A DNA stretch of 64,000 bases from Bolinopsis microptera (GCF_026151205.1 NC_087079.1:4917230-4981229); one strand, 5' to 3'; counted from the stretch's first letter, positions 25,041-37,824 are shown. Program-made: numbers and translations. The notes: generated from the letters alone by a model not told the origin.

Positions 25041-25466
25041 TGCTTGCACTGCAATATAATCTTAAGCAATTATCTCAGAATGTGTGTGTCTCTCTGTCTG
25101 TGTGTGCTGCGTGTGTAATTTCCGAGCGACTTAATCAAGAAAACGGTAAGAGTTATGGGACTGGTTTTTTTGGTATAGTGCCGAGAAAACTATAAGGAAG
25201 CCAAATGGTAAAGGTTTTTTAAATCAGTTGGTGGCAAATGGTTTTTAATTGGTTAACTGCATATTATGTAGTGTTGGTATATATATATATATCATAATTA
25301 CACTGTCATGTAATACTTTTACTACTATTATTGTTTAAATTAATGACAATGTATAATGTATATAGGAGATTATCACAAAATATAAACCTCATTCAGGAGC
25401 TGCATGACAAAAGGAAACCACATGAGCTGGTTGTAAAATTTGATGTCCAGAAATCAAAAAACCAAT

Positions 25467-28400
25467 TCATTTGCAGTCATTACGGTTTTGCTGCCTGAAC
25501 ACAAAAAGCTTGTCAGAATCTCTTTCTGCAGTCGATATTCCCATGCATTTACATGTTATCTTATTCATATTCATAATAGATAAAACACTTTCCCGTTTGC
25601 AAACTTTAGCATATAACAAACTGTTAACTAAAGATTCAGTTCTATTAACATTATCATAAACAGCATTAAGCTTTCTGAAAACTACAGTCATCTCATCATT
25701 AACCTCGATAAAACGATCAATTACGCCAAAAGTGTTTAATTCTTGACTATAAAAAATAGACTCATTTTTTTTCCCCTGTTTTTTTAAAAAATAACCTTCA
25801 TTCCAATACACTACTCCTTTTAATTTAACACGATCATACACACATATTCTAGCATCACTCATATCACATTTATTAAGTAGGCTCTCTTTTGCAAGCCGGT
25901 ATTCTTCAGAATTGAGATTAAAATCTTTATTCTTACATGCGTTAATGCTTGAAAATTTACAGGGTTTTCCAAGCCCAGATGTATTAAAGGATGAATGTGA
26001 AACAGCCCACACTCTTCCAGCCAACGAAAAATCAATATCAGAGTTTCTATCATGTTTGACTACATAATCGTATATTTCCACTGCTCTATGGCGCCATTGC
26101 AGCCGTTCAGCAATTTGCATTTCGACGCCTTTGGTTCCCTGTCTAAAACAGTTCAGGAAAACTTGGTTGTACGATTCAAAAGGATACAATGTGGTAGCCC
26201 ACAAAGGTCCGAGATGCTTGACCGATTCCCGGACGTGGACAAGCAGATGAAAGTTCAAACTGGCATTTCCTTTGCCATACAATTCAACAAATTTCAAGAC
26301 AAACTTGTCCATAAGCGACTGAGCTTCAGTAAGATTCGAGTCACTGATGTTTTCTGAATTTAACAAGCTCAGTGCTACCAAAAGGTTCATCCAATTGCTG
26401 TAGTGTTCAAAATCCATAAGACCGGCAGTGACTAGTCTGTCCATTATTGGAATCGAATAAATGAATCCCCAGTAATGCCATTCACTTGCCTTCCAATTTT
26501 TGTACTCTGCCAGAGTTCTGGGGCCTCTTTCAATGAAGGAAACTCCATTCAGTTCATCCATGACATTTTCTGCGACTTTAAATCCCCCTTTTTTAATGTA
26601 TTTATATCCTTTGGTGCAGAAGATTATTTTGAACATCCTCTTGAATACTCCAAGATCGATAGCATGCATCATATCTATCGATGTACATAAAAAGACGGTG
26701 AAAAAAGGGAGGTCTTCAAGAACTGGGACATCTTTGTGTCCTAACTTGTCTTCTGAATTGGGTTTGGTAACAAAAGATTTAATATCTGCTTTTGATGTAG
26801 GCCTCAAAGGGTAAATTACAAGTTGATTATTCTCATCCTTTTCAGCGGGTTTACAAACATTCGTGTTGTGCACGGACCCTCTCATTATACACATCGGGCA
26901 CGAATGATACCCACTGTGAGCCTTGATGCACAGCAAATACGGTTTCATTACGCTGTCGCAATTCAGACAAAAAACAAAAAACTGTGTCGTAACAAAACAG
27001 TTCAGTGAAATGGAAAACCATGTAATACCCTCGGTTGCTAGAGAGATAAACTCTGTAACAAATGGTAATAGATAACGTTGTTTGAAGTCTATGTCTCTGC
27101 TTTTGTTTTTCATTATAATAAACGGTGTGAGAATGCACTGTCTTCTTAACCACGGCAACAGTTCAATGAGGCATACCTGTTGAAAACAAAAATGTAATGA
27201 ATTTATTTAAGTTTATGTTTATTCGTAGTACAATGATCTGTTTTTCGCCTGGGACTATACAATTCCTAGAGATTTAAAATGGTCGAGTGCAATTGTTATG
27301 TCAATATCTAAAATATTGCATTTAACAATCCGATCCGTTATTTGGCCTGCCCAGGCCAGTATTCATAGATTAATCCAGAACCTTCTAAGCTTCTAAGCTT
27401 CTTGAGTACTCTAGAATTAGAATCAGAACATAGCGTAGTGGAGCAAAGCTTTAATTAACTAGGGCCTTGTGATATAACCTTTTTTTCTCAATCAATCGTT
27501 TCGATAGTTTGTACATGTCCACCATACAGAGAGAACACACTGGCACCACAACACAATACCAATTTGGAAGAAAGAAAAAAAAAGTTACCTGTAATGGATA
27601 GAGTGAATTAGTTGCACTTTTTGCAGTATTTACCCCATCGATATTGATCATGCATGTCATCACGTCGTAGCTTGAAAACATATTCCCTGGAGCTGTCCGG
27701 ATTCTTGCTGACCTCTTTCGCAGCTCTTTATATCGGTCTGAGTTTGTGACGTCCGACAGACTAGATCCTCCGTTCTGTTCCATTAATTCTAAGAATTGCT
27801 TGACCCGCAATTCATTTCTCTCAGTTTCGAGGAAAGATTTTAGCAGAATCTTGATTGAAGTATACAAAAAGTAATAGCCATTTTTTCTGAGGTATTTTTC
27901 ATCAAGGTTTGAACCACATTTTTCACATTGTTGAGGAACATTTCCCTCCTTGTAGAAGCTATCACAACTCTTCCCGTTACAAATGTAATAGTGATTGACT
28001 GGTGCTGACTGTTTACTCAAAAAATTACGTATTTTCCTGGTAGTTTCAAGGCCGGCTAAGCTAGATCTATTGTATTGTCTTAACAGATCTTCCATAGCGA
28101 CATAAGACAGGTTGTTAGCCAACGTAAAGGTAATAACAAAGAGTACGTTATTCAACATCTCTACTTGTATCTTGGATGGATTTTCCTTGAGAAGTATCGG
28201 CAACTGATCAATACGAACATTTCTAACACTATCACTGTTTTCATCCTCATCCAATTCGTCTAGATCCAATTCATCTAGTTCATCAGCCAATGATATTGAT
28301 TGGTAAGAACCTGAAAATATTAAAGAAAATTCATTGTTCTGTGAAGTTCACTTCGGTCAAGGGATCATCTTCAAAGGACTCATAATAATTTTAACGTTGT

Positions 28401-28630
28401 TGGAACACAACTTCCGCATTGTAACAGAAAACCTAAAGGAGAATGTCACCTATTGTGTGTAGGTACTGCAAATGCACCCCATTTATTAAAATTAACTTCA
28501 TTTGCTTACTTGCAAGACTTTCCAAGGTCGAGCTAACATTGCTGCACAAAGAGGATGGAGAGGAATCATCGCTAATATCTTGGACAATGTCACTACTCGA
28601 ATCATAACTGCAACTGATATCGGATTCCAC
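25467..28630 (-). CDS. CACTA (EnSpm-like) transposase, three joined exons
   Basis: Minus-strand exons at 28,630-28,510, 28,310-27,589 and 27,176-25,467, with introns of 199 and 412 bp, all GT-AG, join in one frame of about 850 codons. Exon A is Ser/Asp-rich. Exon B begins with an acidic stretch (ELDELDLDELDEDE) and holds a Cys4 zinc-ribbon-like motif (YYICNGKSCD ... CEKCGSNL), then ends NIDGVNTAKSATNSLYPLQ, a landmark of CACTA transposases. Exon C has GITWFSI, a GYHSCPMCIMRG Cys motif, SIDMMHAIDLGVFKRMF and LNFHLLVHV ... LGPLWATTLYPFESYNQ, all typical of the TNP2-type family. No stop or frameshift is seen. Position 28,630 is GTG, preceded by a possible acceptor (TTCAG), so the real start is probably in an unidentified upstream exon. 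I did not find the terminal CACTA repeats. It acts in the nucleus on its own element ends; present activity is unknown. Confidence 0.85.
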
Positions 28631-28639
28631 TGAAGTTTT

Positions 28640-29277
28640 AAGTAAAATTTAGTCCCAAACATTTACAATTTTTTTAAAGGAATAAAAATTTGAATTTTGA
28701 TCTTTATTACAGATTAAACATATATCATATTATATAACCATAACTGCCTCAACTTGGATTAGTAGTAATTTCAGTTGACAGAAGCTGAAGGACGGCAGCT
28801 CAAAAGGACCAGTGTACCATCGGAAAGATCAAGGACCCAAGTGCCAATGGTGGCTTTTCCGGACCCATTTTTGCCGATTTGCTGTGGTCCAAGTGAGCTG
28901 CGTCCTGCTGCTTAACGGCACATGATTTTTTCGTTTAATAATCTCAGGTTGACAATTCAGTCATACCATAGTCAACAGTGTTGAGGCAACCAGCTTTCGC
29001 AGTTCAATAATTGGAGACCGAATAAATATAAATTGATCGAAATTTACGATTCATCGTCATAAAATATAGTCAATAATATTCTTGATTCTATTAATTATAC
29101 ATAATAAGTTGGTTTTATTCTCTAAAGAAAAGTGTGTCAAACAGTATATATACATTCAATTAAATCAAGTGATGCAATTGGCAGAGCACAATCAAATTTT
29201 TAGTGTTGCAATTGGCAGAGCACAATTCATTGCTACCAATAATTTGTTTTTAAAAACATTTTAACAAAACACATGAT
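28640..29277. other. 5' flank of the transposase, nothing else seen
   Basis: No clear first exon or promoter motif is identified. A 20-bp phrase (TGCAATTGGCAGAGCACAAT) is repeated at about 29,173 and 29,210. Confidence 0.4.
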
Positions 29278-30131
29278 CTACTCCATTATAGGGGCAGGAA
29301 TGAGGTTGTATGAGACTTCTGATAGATGAATCTCACGTTTGGTGTCCACCTTCTTTCCTCGGTACCCTCGTAGAGCAATAAGAGTTGTTCTCAACATTGC
29401 AAATCTAATCCTTGTTCTGACATGTCTTACTACATCGCAGTACCTCTCCTTCCTTTTTCTTGCTATGAGGTCTGCTACTCTGTTGACGAACTGCTTACAC
29501 TCTTTAGACATTCCTCCATATGTTAGGAATACAGCCGGGGTGAAGGTAGCCCTCTCCACATTCAACACTCTCTCCAAGTACTCATCCTTCTTCTCCTTCT
29601 CGTTCTCTCTCAGAGTGTAGTCATACTGCTAAAGTGGCAATGTGTTCAGCCAACTAGACGCTCCCTTTTCTCAAGTGCTCTCTTAGAGGAGGTGCCACAT
29701 CTTTTAGCTTTAGCTCAAACTTGGCTTGGAGCTCGGAATTCTTCAATGTTTTGATCATTTCTTTCCCCGATTTGGTGAGGTTACTGGATGCAGTGTAAAC
29801 TTCCTGTTGGTCCAATATTGCTTTTGTTAGCTCAGTGGTGAGTAGCTTGGAGGCTGTGTACTGTGTGGAGTGGCATTCTTCGTGGGGTTTACCAATGCCC
29901 AATCCTCCCAATCTTACCGGTAGACTTAACACGTCTCTTTCTAAGTCTGAGATCTCCCTGCCCAGCATCTTTGGCAGGAGCTTTTGTCTTATCTCATGTT
30001 CTAGCGGTTCCATGGCTTCAGAGATGTGGAGCACAGTCCTCTTGCAGTTTTCTTGCAGTTCTCTCACAGTTCTCTTGCAACGCTACTGCACAACAAAAAC
30101 TGCCTGTCCACCTGCAACAGCGCGGTCATAG
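29278..30131 (-). pseudogene. LINE-type polyprotein C-terminal remnant, internally deleted
   Basis: On the minus strand, 30,067-29,654 reads SLPVRLGGLGIGKP ... LREHLRKGS, the post-catalytic region of a reverse transcriptase polyprotein known from many invertebrate retrotransposons. A +1 shift continues as GASSWLNTLPL, after which the expected Cys/His-rich segment is missing. A last block (29,577-29,278) reads ATFTPAVFLTYGGMSKECKQF ... LRTTLIALRGYRG, the usual C-terminus of this group. Frameshift plus deletion make it non-functional. Just upstream, short CTCTTGCAGTT repeats interrupt the frame. Confidence 0.75.
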
Positions 30132-31610
30132 GAGTGCAGCCAGAGCTAGGCCGCGCCAGTTAAAAAACTCCATATTCAATTGTAATAAAAGGAAATTTTA
30201 GTTAACATTAGCACTCGTTTGATGTGTAGTACAGGGAGGGCAAACAGTCAGTACCCATATGTTGCCTTAATAGCTCAGTCGCTGAGCTATTAAGGCCAAC
30301 GTGTCACACTAGGATATATATTATGTTGCACTAGACGGTTTGTGAATCAATCGCTGCATGATACATGTCCATTGTACAAGGAACCATCATGAAAAAGTAT
30401 TAAAAAACACAAATATTTCGGTGAATCGTCCAACTCTGTTTAGCAACTATTAAAATCAGACAGGTGAGCCCTGAATCAAAATGATCACAAAGTTTCATTT
30501 CCCAAACCTGATCTTAAGCTTTCCAAGGAAGAAGTGAGGAGTGAGGAACTATCTGAGTCACTGTCAGCTACTTTTCTTTTCTTCATAATTTCTATTGAAT
30601 CAAAATATAGTATTATTGTTTTAGTTTTAATTCTAACTATTATAGACCATAATTTTTTTTTTTATTTTAAAATTAAAATTATTCAAACAATATACACATA
30701 ATATAGCAATTACCCTATACAAAATCAACCCTTTAAGAATTCAAAAAACTCCCTTAACAATCAAAAATTGCCCTTGGCCTTGTGGTTCCAAGTTAAGATC
30801 TAGACTGTTTATATCAACAATGTTTTTTCTCGCACCTCTGTCTCCACAGAGAGAGAGATCACTGTTGTTCTAAGGATTTCAAATTTATAGACCGTAATTA
30901 ATAAATATTAACCCTTTTCATACAAAGTAACAACAAAGTCGTTGTGAATTTAGGTTGAATGACCAGTGATGACGTCGCGTCAGGCACATCGGCAGAAGCA
31001 GGGAGACACAGTAAAACAAAGTATTTTTTTTAGTAAAACAAAGTATTTTATTTATTAGCAGTGCAATCAATTCATATGATATAAGTATAAGAATATAATA
31101 GTATGTCACACCTATTTAACTGTTACGTTTGAGTAGTCGTACCATGGCTAAATCTAACTAGGACCAGTGGTGTCGATTAACATTTAATAGGTGAGTCTAA
31201 GTGACACAAATGGAAAATTTTAAGAAAAGACGGATCAGAACACAGATCCAAGGACAAGGAGACCCCACTGCAGGACCATACATGCTATTGGCTTGTGCAT
31301 GGCCCAAAAGGTTCCAGTTGTTCAGGAAACTGTACATAGCTGGTCAACTAGTTTTGAATTCAGACTAGGCTTGATGAGTTCTGGGATTTCTAGAGGTAAG
31401 ATTTGATGGTGCCAAGTTTGTTCAGGCGGACATGGAAATTATGTGATGAATATATAGGTATACAAAAATCATATCAATATAAAAATAGATCCAAAAATAG
31501 ATCCAAAGATTCACACGGCAGTCAGGGAACTTCCAGACAGGATGCTTTTGAAACAGGTATAATTAGCGCTTTTGTAATTAATTGTATGCAAGGGATGGGA
31601 TGCTGATCAA
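30132..31610. other. No gene seen; perfect palindrome
   Basis: AT-rich DNA. A 31-bp palindrome at 30,265-30,295 has arms CCTTAATAGCTCAG and CTGAGCTATTAAGG around TCG. I cannot support any gene. Confidence 0.45.
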
Positions 31611-32261
31611 CTAAGCTGGTTCAATGCCCCAGCTATTTAGGGGGAGCCACTCAATTTCACGCCCAGGTGTTGTCAATTGCTGGGTTTCAAGTAACAGCTT
31701 TTTGATACGGCTCTTGATAATTGAGATGGGGGAGGAAAGGTCGGAAAATTTACTAGAGCCAGGGACCATGACATTGTTTTCATTAGGAGTGCATTTGTCG
31801 AATATTTTATCAACCAAACTGTTCCATATAGTCGTACCTTTGACGGCAAAATTGTGTTTAGAAATGCCAAGTTTGTGTCGGGGGACCCGCATAGTTTGGC
31901 TACATGTTCTGGAACTTGTTTGGAATAAACTTCTCAGAGAGATGGGTTGATGCAGTTTCAAGATTTTAAACAGTTCAGTGGATATATAATGTTGGATGTA
32001 CAGGTTGTGGATTGACATGATTTTCTCGGTATTGAATATTGGCTTAGTGTTTTCCAAAGCAAAGCTCCTTTTTGCGATGTGTTCACTGTATGGTCTTGCA
32101 CGTGCACATGTTTCATAGTACTCTGCCTGGTCAAAGCTTGGTTTGCTTCCAAATAGAAGGCGTACGCATCTTTTTTGGATGGAGAACAGTTTAGATAGTC
32201 TAAAAGTTGTGACACCACCCCAGATTAGTCCTGCTGCAGCATCTAAGCCTGATCTACTCAT
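31611..32261 (-). pseudogene. LINE reverse transcriptase C-terminal fragment (216 codons)
   Basis: The open frame reads AAAGLIWGGVTTFRLSKLFS, IQKRCVRLLFG, and later a KGTTIWNSLVDKIF segment. These are the landmarks of LINE proteins downstream of the reverse transcriptase (a YG-x-x-WG-like block, a Q-K-R-x-x-R helix, an N-R-I/W-N-x-L-P-like end). Catalytic motifs are absent because the hAT element begins 20 bp beyond its upstream end. It is a truncated fragment that has kept its frame. Confidence 0.7.
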
Positions 32262-32281
32262 CGTCCCTAAGTTGCTCCCTC

Positions 32282-33695
32282 CAGTAAACGACCGGGGGTA
32301 GGATTTGGCCGGGGCCGGGAATGTCCAAATTTTGCCGGGGCCGGGAATTGGCCGTTCTGGAATTTGGCCGGGGCCGTGAATTTAATAAATCCACGGCCAA
32401 GTTAGAACTTTTCAGGACTTAGGATCTGAACTTATTTTTACATGACAATATAATGTTCGTATCAATTGAACAGTTTAGAAGGTAATTAAATTTCATATAT
32501 ATTTTGGTAAAATAATTTTGTTCAGCTGAAAGAGTAAATAATGCAGTATTGAAAGATTCCAACGTGAAGTTGTAAAAATATAAATTAAAAATAGTATAAC
32601 TTCCTGGACTTCTAGTCCAGCAGAAACAGTTTGTAATGAAGAGTGAAGACCGAACACAGGGAAATGCCAAAATATTAAATATGTTGAAACCAAAAGTTAT
32701 CAGTTATCACACTATTATATTTACTCATCACTATTATATTTACTCATCACTTTCAGAATTACTGTCCTCGCTATTATGTCCCTCCGAAAGTGAATCGGAA
32801 GTTTCTGGTTCCTGAGCAATGTTCTCTGAGATAGGTATCTTGTTCTTGTTGGGAGGACTCCAATCCGACAGAGGCTGGGGCAGCTCGGTCTCATATCCTA
32901 TCTCCCTTAGATTGTATTTAATAAACAATAGCATTTCCATGTTTTTAGGGAGGATGCGGGGGCTTGGCTCATCGATCCTTTTTGTCTGTTTGAAGACCCT
33001 CTCGGACGCAGCTGAAGACCCTGGTATACAAAGATACTTCCTAGCATGGTCCACCAGCAGGGGGTACTCTTTCTGGTGAGAAGCCCACCATTTCAAGGGA
33101 TCCTTGCCCCTGGCCAACAACGGTTCCTTCAAGTATGCATCAATCTGCCCCTTTATAAGTTCTCCTTCGTCTGCTGCTTCGCTACCACTTTCATCTGTAG
33201 AAGCCGGTTCAACTAAAATGTCTCCCCAACTGTCCTCTGTCTGCTCTATGCTAACAAACTCTGTGCTAACGTGATACAAACTTGCCCAGCCATGTTTGGT
33301 TAACACGCGCCATATAAGGAATAAATGGTCAAGAGAGCGTGAGCGGGCTGGTGTAGACTGTAGTACTGAACTCGTGTCTCGTTTCAGCGAGAGCGTAAAT
33401 TTAGAACATAACGGTCCTGTGCTCAATGATTATTTATTAAGATTTAAGGATTTAGGTGGAATATCATAATTGTAAAAACTATCAGCGGTTACAAAAACAA
33501 AGGACTGCTCTTGAAAGTTGGCACTCTGGACATCATCCTTTCAAAACTGAAAATCCATTTTAAGATTTATATGAAAGTTTTAGGCCGATTTCGATCAAAA
33601 ATTCACTGCAAAAATTGAAAATCGGCCGGGGCCGGGAAGAAATAGCTCCCCCAGTGCCGGGATTTCACGGCGCCGGGAATTCCGGTCGATTACTG
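32282..33695. mobile_element. hAT element with 8-bp target duplication
   Basis: The ends are CAGTAAACGACCGG and, inverted, CAGTAATCGACCGG. The flanking 8-mers GCTCCCTC (32,274-32,281) and GCTCCCTT (33,696-33,703) match at 7 of 8 bases, the target size of hAT transposons. Subterminal regions at both ends carry repeats of GGCCGGGGCCGGGA, probably transposase-binding sites. At 1,414 bp it is too short for a full transposase; only the C-terminal part is present, so it is non-autonomous. Confidence 0.85.
32740..33426 (-). pseudogene. hAT transposase C-terminal fragment
   Basis: A 228-codon frame containing DPLKWWASHQKEYPLLVDHA, YLCIPGSSAASERVFKQT and PKNMEMLLFIKYNLR, the hAT C-terminal dimerisation domain (W-W ... 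F-P-x-L ... A-K-x-x-L-x-x-P-x-S-S-x-x-S-E-R-x-F). The catalytic N-terminal part and BED zinc finger are absent. The tail is Ser/Glu/Asp-rich. The first 50 residues do not look like the family and may be read-through of deleted internal sequence. Confidence 0.85.
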
Positions 33696-33714
33696 GCTCC
33701 CTTTCTCACTCATT

Positions 33715-33880
33715 CTAGCCCTTGCAACATTCAATGTTCGTGGGCTGAGTAAAGAAGTAGATCAACATATATTAGGACGTGGCTGTACTCAATATAAATC
33801 ATAAATTAGACGTTATAGCCCTTCAAGAAACTGAGATCACTCAACCATCTGAAGCAATGTTACCTTCCTAGTGCAAAATA
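33715..33880 (+). pseudogene. LINE endonuclease N-terminal scrap
   Basis: Two short frames read LATFNVRGLSKEVDQ and, after a frameshift, LDVIALQETEITQPSEA. The NVRGL and LQET motifs mark the start of apurinic-type LINE endonucleases. It is on the strand opposite the 31.6-32.3 kb fragment, so it is probably a different insertion. Confidence 0.5.
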
Positions 33881-35314
33881 GTTTCAAAAGCCGTAGGAAT
33901 AATTTTTTAGCTTCAAAGCCGTAGTGAACCAGTAAATAACCAAAAGTATATAGTATTATAGTAAATTTTTGACCCTTTTTATACTATTCTTATTTATTTT
34001 AAAACGTATTTCCAAGCAAATATTTTCCAAAGATCGTGTACTTTCTATCAACAATGAACAATCAAGAAATACATCACAAATTTTCGAATTAACGGGTAAT
34101 AATTAGAATAGTTTTCAGATATCATGTATTTGACCGTCGACGAGTCAAAACTCGGTGCAAGTCTTGTTAGTTTAAAAGCCTACAATAGTTTGACAGAATT
34201 AAGAGTGCCACTTTCTTTTTGTGATATATACAACTAGAAACCCGCAAGTCCAAAGCTTTCTTCGAGGAAATTTTAAAAATCATTTATGTTAAATTTCTCT
34301 AATCTCTTCGTCGTTTAGCGCTAAGCTAGCCCTGGCCTCTGCATTGTAGAAAGTATGGATTTTATTAAACAATGACGAAAATTGTTTGTTTTCGGATTCC
34401 CTAATCGATACTTTTACCACATCAAAATATTTCAATCACAAACAAAATTATGCATAGTGACATTGTGAGCGTAAAATGTAAATGTGAGCTAATCAAGACG
34501 TATCATAATAATCCATGTAATGGTAACGCAGGTTGTTAATCTGTGGGTGCTCGCGCACGTGCATTTTAATGTTGCTAGGCGATGACAAATTAAACCTTTG
34601 GTAAAAAAAACATTATTTTAATTGTTATTTTACCTCACTTCCGACGTTAATCATCAAAAATCTAAAGCCTAAATCAAAATTCTAAAAATACTATAGCCTA
34701 TTCTTATCCTATTTCTACAACCCTGCTAAAAATGGCGAGGTTTCAACTCCATTTGCGAGCTAGATTTGGTTTCATCAGAGGGTCATTTTGAGGTTGATTT
34801 TTGGTGTTTTTCCTTTATCTCCTCGTTGCCGAATGCCGGGGGGATTTTTATTTTTATGCAATTAATAGCAGATTTTAGTTTGCTGGATGGGCTAGCCACC
34901 CGGCGTGGATATTTTATAACAGTGAATTATGACAATTTAAGTTTTCTGGTGTCACAGTTTGTTATAGAATGATTAAACAAATGCTTTTTGTTGATTTCGT
35001 AAAGTTCTCCCCCTTTTGCGCGCAGTTAGTGCGCGCGCGCAAAAATCGGTGATAAAATGTTGACTTCCAACAATTTGATTAAATTTATGTCGCTGCGCAA
35101 TACTGTAAAATTTATATTGTATTAAACGCATGAATAACATTTTCATCAAAAGTTTATTTTCCAAATTAAATGGTATTTGTTCATCGTTGCTAATTTTTTC
35201 GTAATTGTGAGTCGGGATAAAATCTTACAATATATTCAAAATTAATAAATGAACTGATTCAAATCTTACCTAGGAACCCAAGCAAAATTTATTTGGGGAC
35301 CTAAGCAAATATAT
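33881..35314. other. No gene seen
   Basis: AT-rich DNA without supportable coding sequence. Confidence 0.4.
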
Positions 35315-35402
35315 GGTAATCTTATCGAAGCTTTCAAAGTTACTAGTGGTTTGGCTGATTAAAGATCGGGTTTGTCCGGAATGGGCAAATCCGGTCTAAC
35401 GG
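35315..35402 (+). pseudogene. LINE C-terminal scrap, copy 1
   Basis: Reads NLIEAFKVTSGLAD, a stop, then RSGLSGMGKSGL. Highly similar DNA at about 39,760-39,855 reads GFIEAFKVTSGLTEYGSGLF. The form L-I-E-x-F-K-x-x-x-G is typical of LINE protein C-termini. Confidence 0.5.
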
Positions 35403-37104
35403 TTACTGTCATTCCGCCTAATCTTTATGTTTATGAACATGATAGCCTGAGATAGCCTGGGGACCTGAGAGGTCCCCAGGTAAGTCTAACGGTTACCTAT
35501 CTTACTATATATAAAGCGGGACGATATATATATATATGGATCCGCGCCATTTTACTGACACCACGGCATCAACTTTAACGCGACTTTCCCCAAAAACCGT
35601 ACAACATAAAAAATATGCAACTTAAACATTTTTCCTTCAAAAAATTGAAGGAATCGATTATGTTATTAATTACGATAAGCATATAATGAATATCTTAGGT
35701 TTAATACCCATGTTGCTAAGAAACGTTTTATTAACTTAGTAGTAGTGGAAAGTATAATTAGGTAAATTTTTACTGGGTCGTTGAACCTATACTTCGAAAT
35801 TTGCCGATGGGGAAGGAGCGTTTTCAAATAATGACGCCCTTTCCGATTTTGACACAATAGCCATTTGTTTAAATTCTGACGATGGGACAATGAAAGTGGT
35901 TGGCTGAGACTAGGAAAAGTGTCAGGCCAACCTGGTTTTAGACAGCATTAAACCTCTTGTAAATATTGTGAATCACAACTTGTTATAAGATGGTTGGGTC
36001 TGCAGGGCCCTTCGTGCTTCCACTAGCGCAAAATTGTTTTTGAATGTGGGACAATTTTGGCAGAACTGCCCATTCTGCCTTAGAAGATTAAGTGGCACAT
36101 AGACCAATCAGTTATAGTTAATTTAATGTAAATTATTTAAGCATGACTGTAATCAGATAGTATAATTCAAAGGAATCATTATCACTTTTGTATCCTTCTG
36201 TATCCTTATATCCTTGTTTTGAGAATAAAGCTGTTATTATCTTAAAAGGAATTATCCTACCAGACATGTTCTATTGCAGCATCAAGTTATTATTATTATC
36301 ATAGTTAGTCACTGAAAAAAATTTCTTGTTTCATTGAATCATGATGTAATTTGAGGATTTTTTAAATTTGCATTTATAAAGACATAATAAGGATTAGCAC
36401 ATTAAAAATGATACTTTACCAACCTCCTCCCTGTGAGACACTAGTATTCTCACTGCTTTGTTCACCCTCTGTTAAACGAATTGTTTGACAGCTGACTGCC
36501 ATGTCCTACTGTAAATGAATGAATGAGTGAGTGACCAAATGAATAAGTAAGTAGTTAATATTATATGTCATGTATAAGGCGGTGGTATGAATAATTATCA
36601 AGTTCCTTACCAGTTGCTATGCTAAGATTGAGAACTTTGCCTTTTGAAGTATTTTTGGTTTTGATCGTGATATCCTCACAGTACTAGACGATTAGTACAC
36701 TAGTCACTATCAACTATATGCCACATTTCACATTTTTCACTGTATTTTCACTGTCAAGATAGCGCTAGCAGCTGCTGATTTAAGACATGGGCTCATTTTC
36801 TTTAATGATTTTAACATCAAACAGAGCACTACTCATAATCGTGAGATCTCAAAACAATTAGTAGCTTATAAAACAGTTCGTGTGATCATCTGTCGTATTA
36901 AATCAAAATATTTGTCACTAAGTGAGTTTAAGTTTTGAAGTTTCTTTTTTGGGATTTTGGGTTTTCTAAATGAATAAACGGTAAAGGTTACAATATCATA
37001 ATTTTTAAATCTCATTTTCATGTATATCAAATAAATGTATATTGTTATGTATCATGTGATGTCCCCAAACAAACAAACATGATAAACTACAATTTTCTTT
37101 TAAC
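35403..37104. other. No gene seen; possible element 3' end
   Basis: A palindrome at 35,456-35,480 (CCTGGGGACCTG, inverted) and a (TA)n run at 35,524-35,537 are visible. An AATAAAG at about 36,223 follows TATCCTTCTGTATCCTTATA, as might end a transcript or retroelement, but no coding region leads up to it. Confidence 0.4.
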
Positions 37105-37770
37105 CCGTAAAATGATTGATTTTGGACACGAAGGGAAACACACAAATTTGGCTTGGAAACTTCGTTTAATACATCGCTAGAGCCTACAAAAAAGAAATAA
37201 ATTAGTCAGATAAAATCAATCATAATACTCAGTCAAAGAGATTCAAAAATTGATAAAAAGGTCATGACTAGAGAATATCATGAAAGTCTGATACTGGGAA
37301 GTATTTTATTGCCGAGGAGGACGCTGTCCTCCTTCACTCGGTTGAGTAGCCCTAGTTGCAATTCTCTTTTGACGAGCTTTTCAGAGAGATTTAAACTGTA
37401 GTTATCTCTTCGTGCATCCCGCGGTCTTGGTCCCATGGTTGCTGATTAAGCGTTCTCTGTGCAAAACTCTGGGCTGATGTGTTCACACAAAACAGTAGAC
37501 GGTGCTAAGAACTGCTCCAAGAACTCGTGAAGATGCAGATGTTAGTTTTGTGTGTTCCCCTTCATGTCAATGGTGTCCTGTCTGCTCCGTAAAATGATTG
37601 ATTTTGGACACGAAGGGAAACACACAAATTTGGCTTGGAAACTTCGTTTAATACATCGCTAGAGCCTACAAAAAAGAAATAAATTAGTCAGATAAAATCA
37701 ATCATAATACTCAGTCAAAGAGATTCAAAAATTGATTAAAAGGTCATGATTAGAGAATATCATGAAAGTC
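37105..37770. repeat. 184-bp direct repeat bracketing 298 bp
   Basis: The segments 37,105-37,288 and 37,587-37,770 are equal in length and differ by only a few bases. Inside each, ATGATTGATTTT and AAAATCAATCAT form inverted ends of a roughly 110-bp core. Two near-identical direct repeats around a short interior resemble a miniature LTR-like element, but I see no primer-binding site or polypurine tract. Simple segmental duplication is equally likely. Confidence 0.8.
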
Positions 37771-37824
37771 GATCAGAAATTGGAATACGATAAAATTGTT
37801 TCACTGTCAGCGTGGTAGATAAAA

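Noticed and set aside
26052-26814. Plus-strand frames opposite the CACTA transposase
   Set aside because: They are shadows of the coding minus strand and contain no recognisable motifs.
34740-34800. Possible hammerhead ribozyme (CTGATGA on the minus strand followed by GAAA)
   Set aside because: There is no room for stem I, no suitable cleavage triplet, and stem II is poor.
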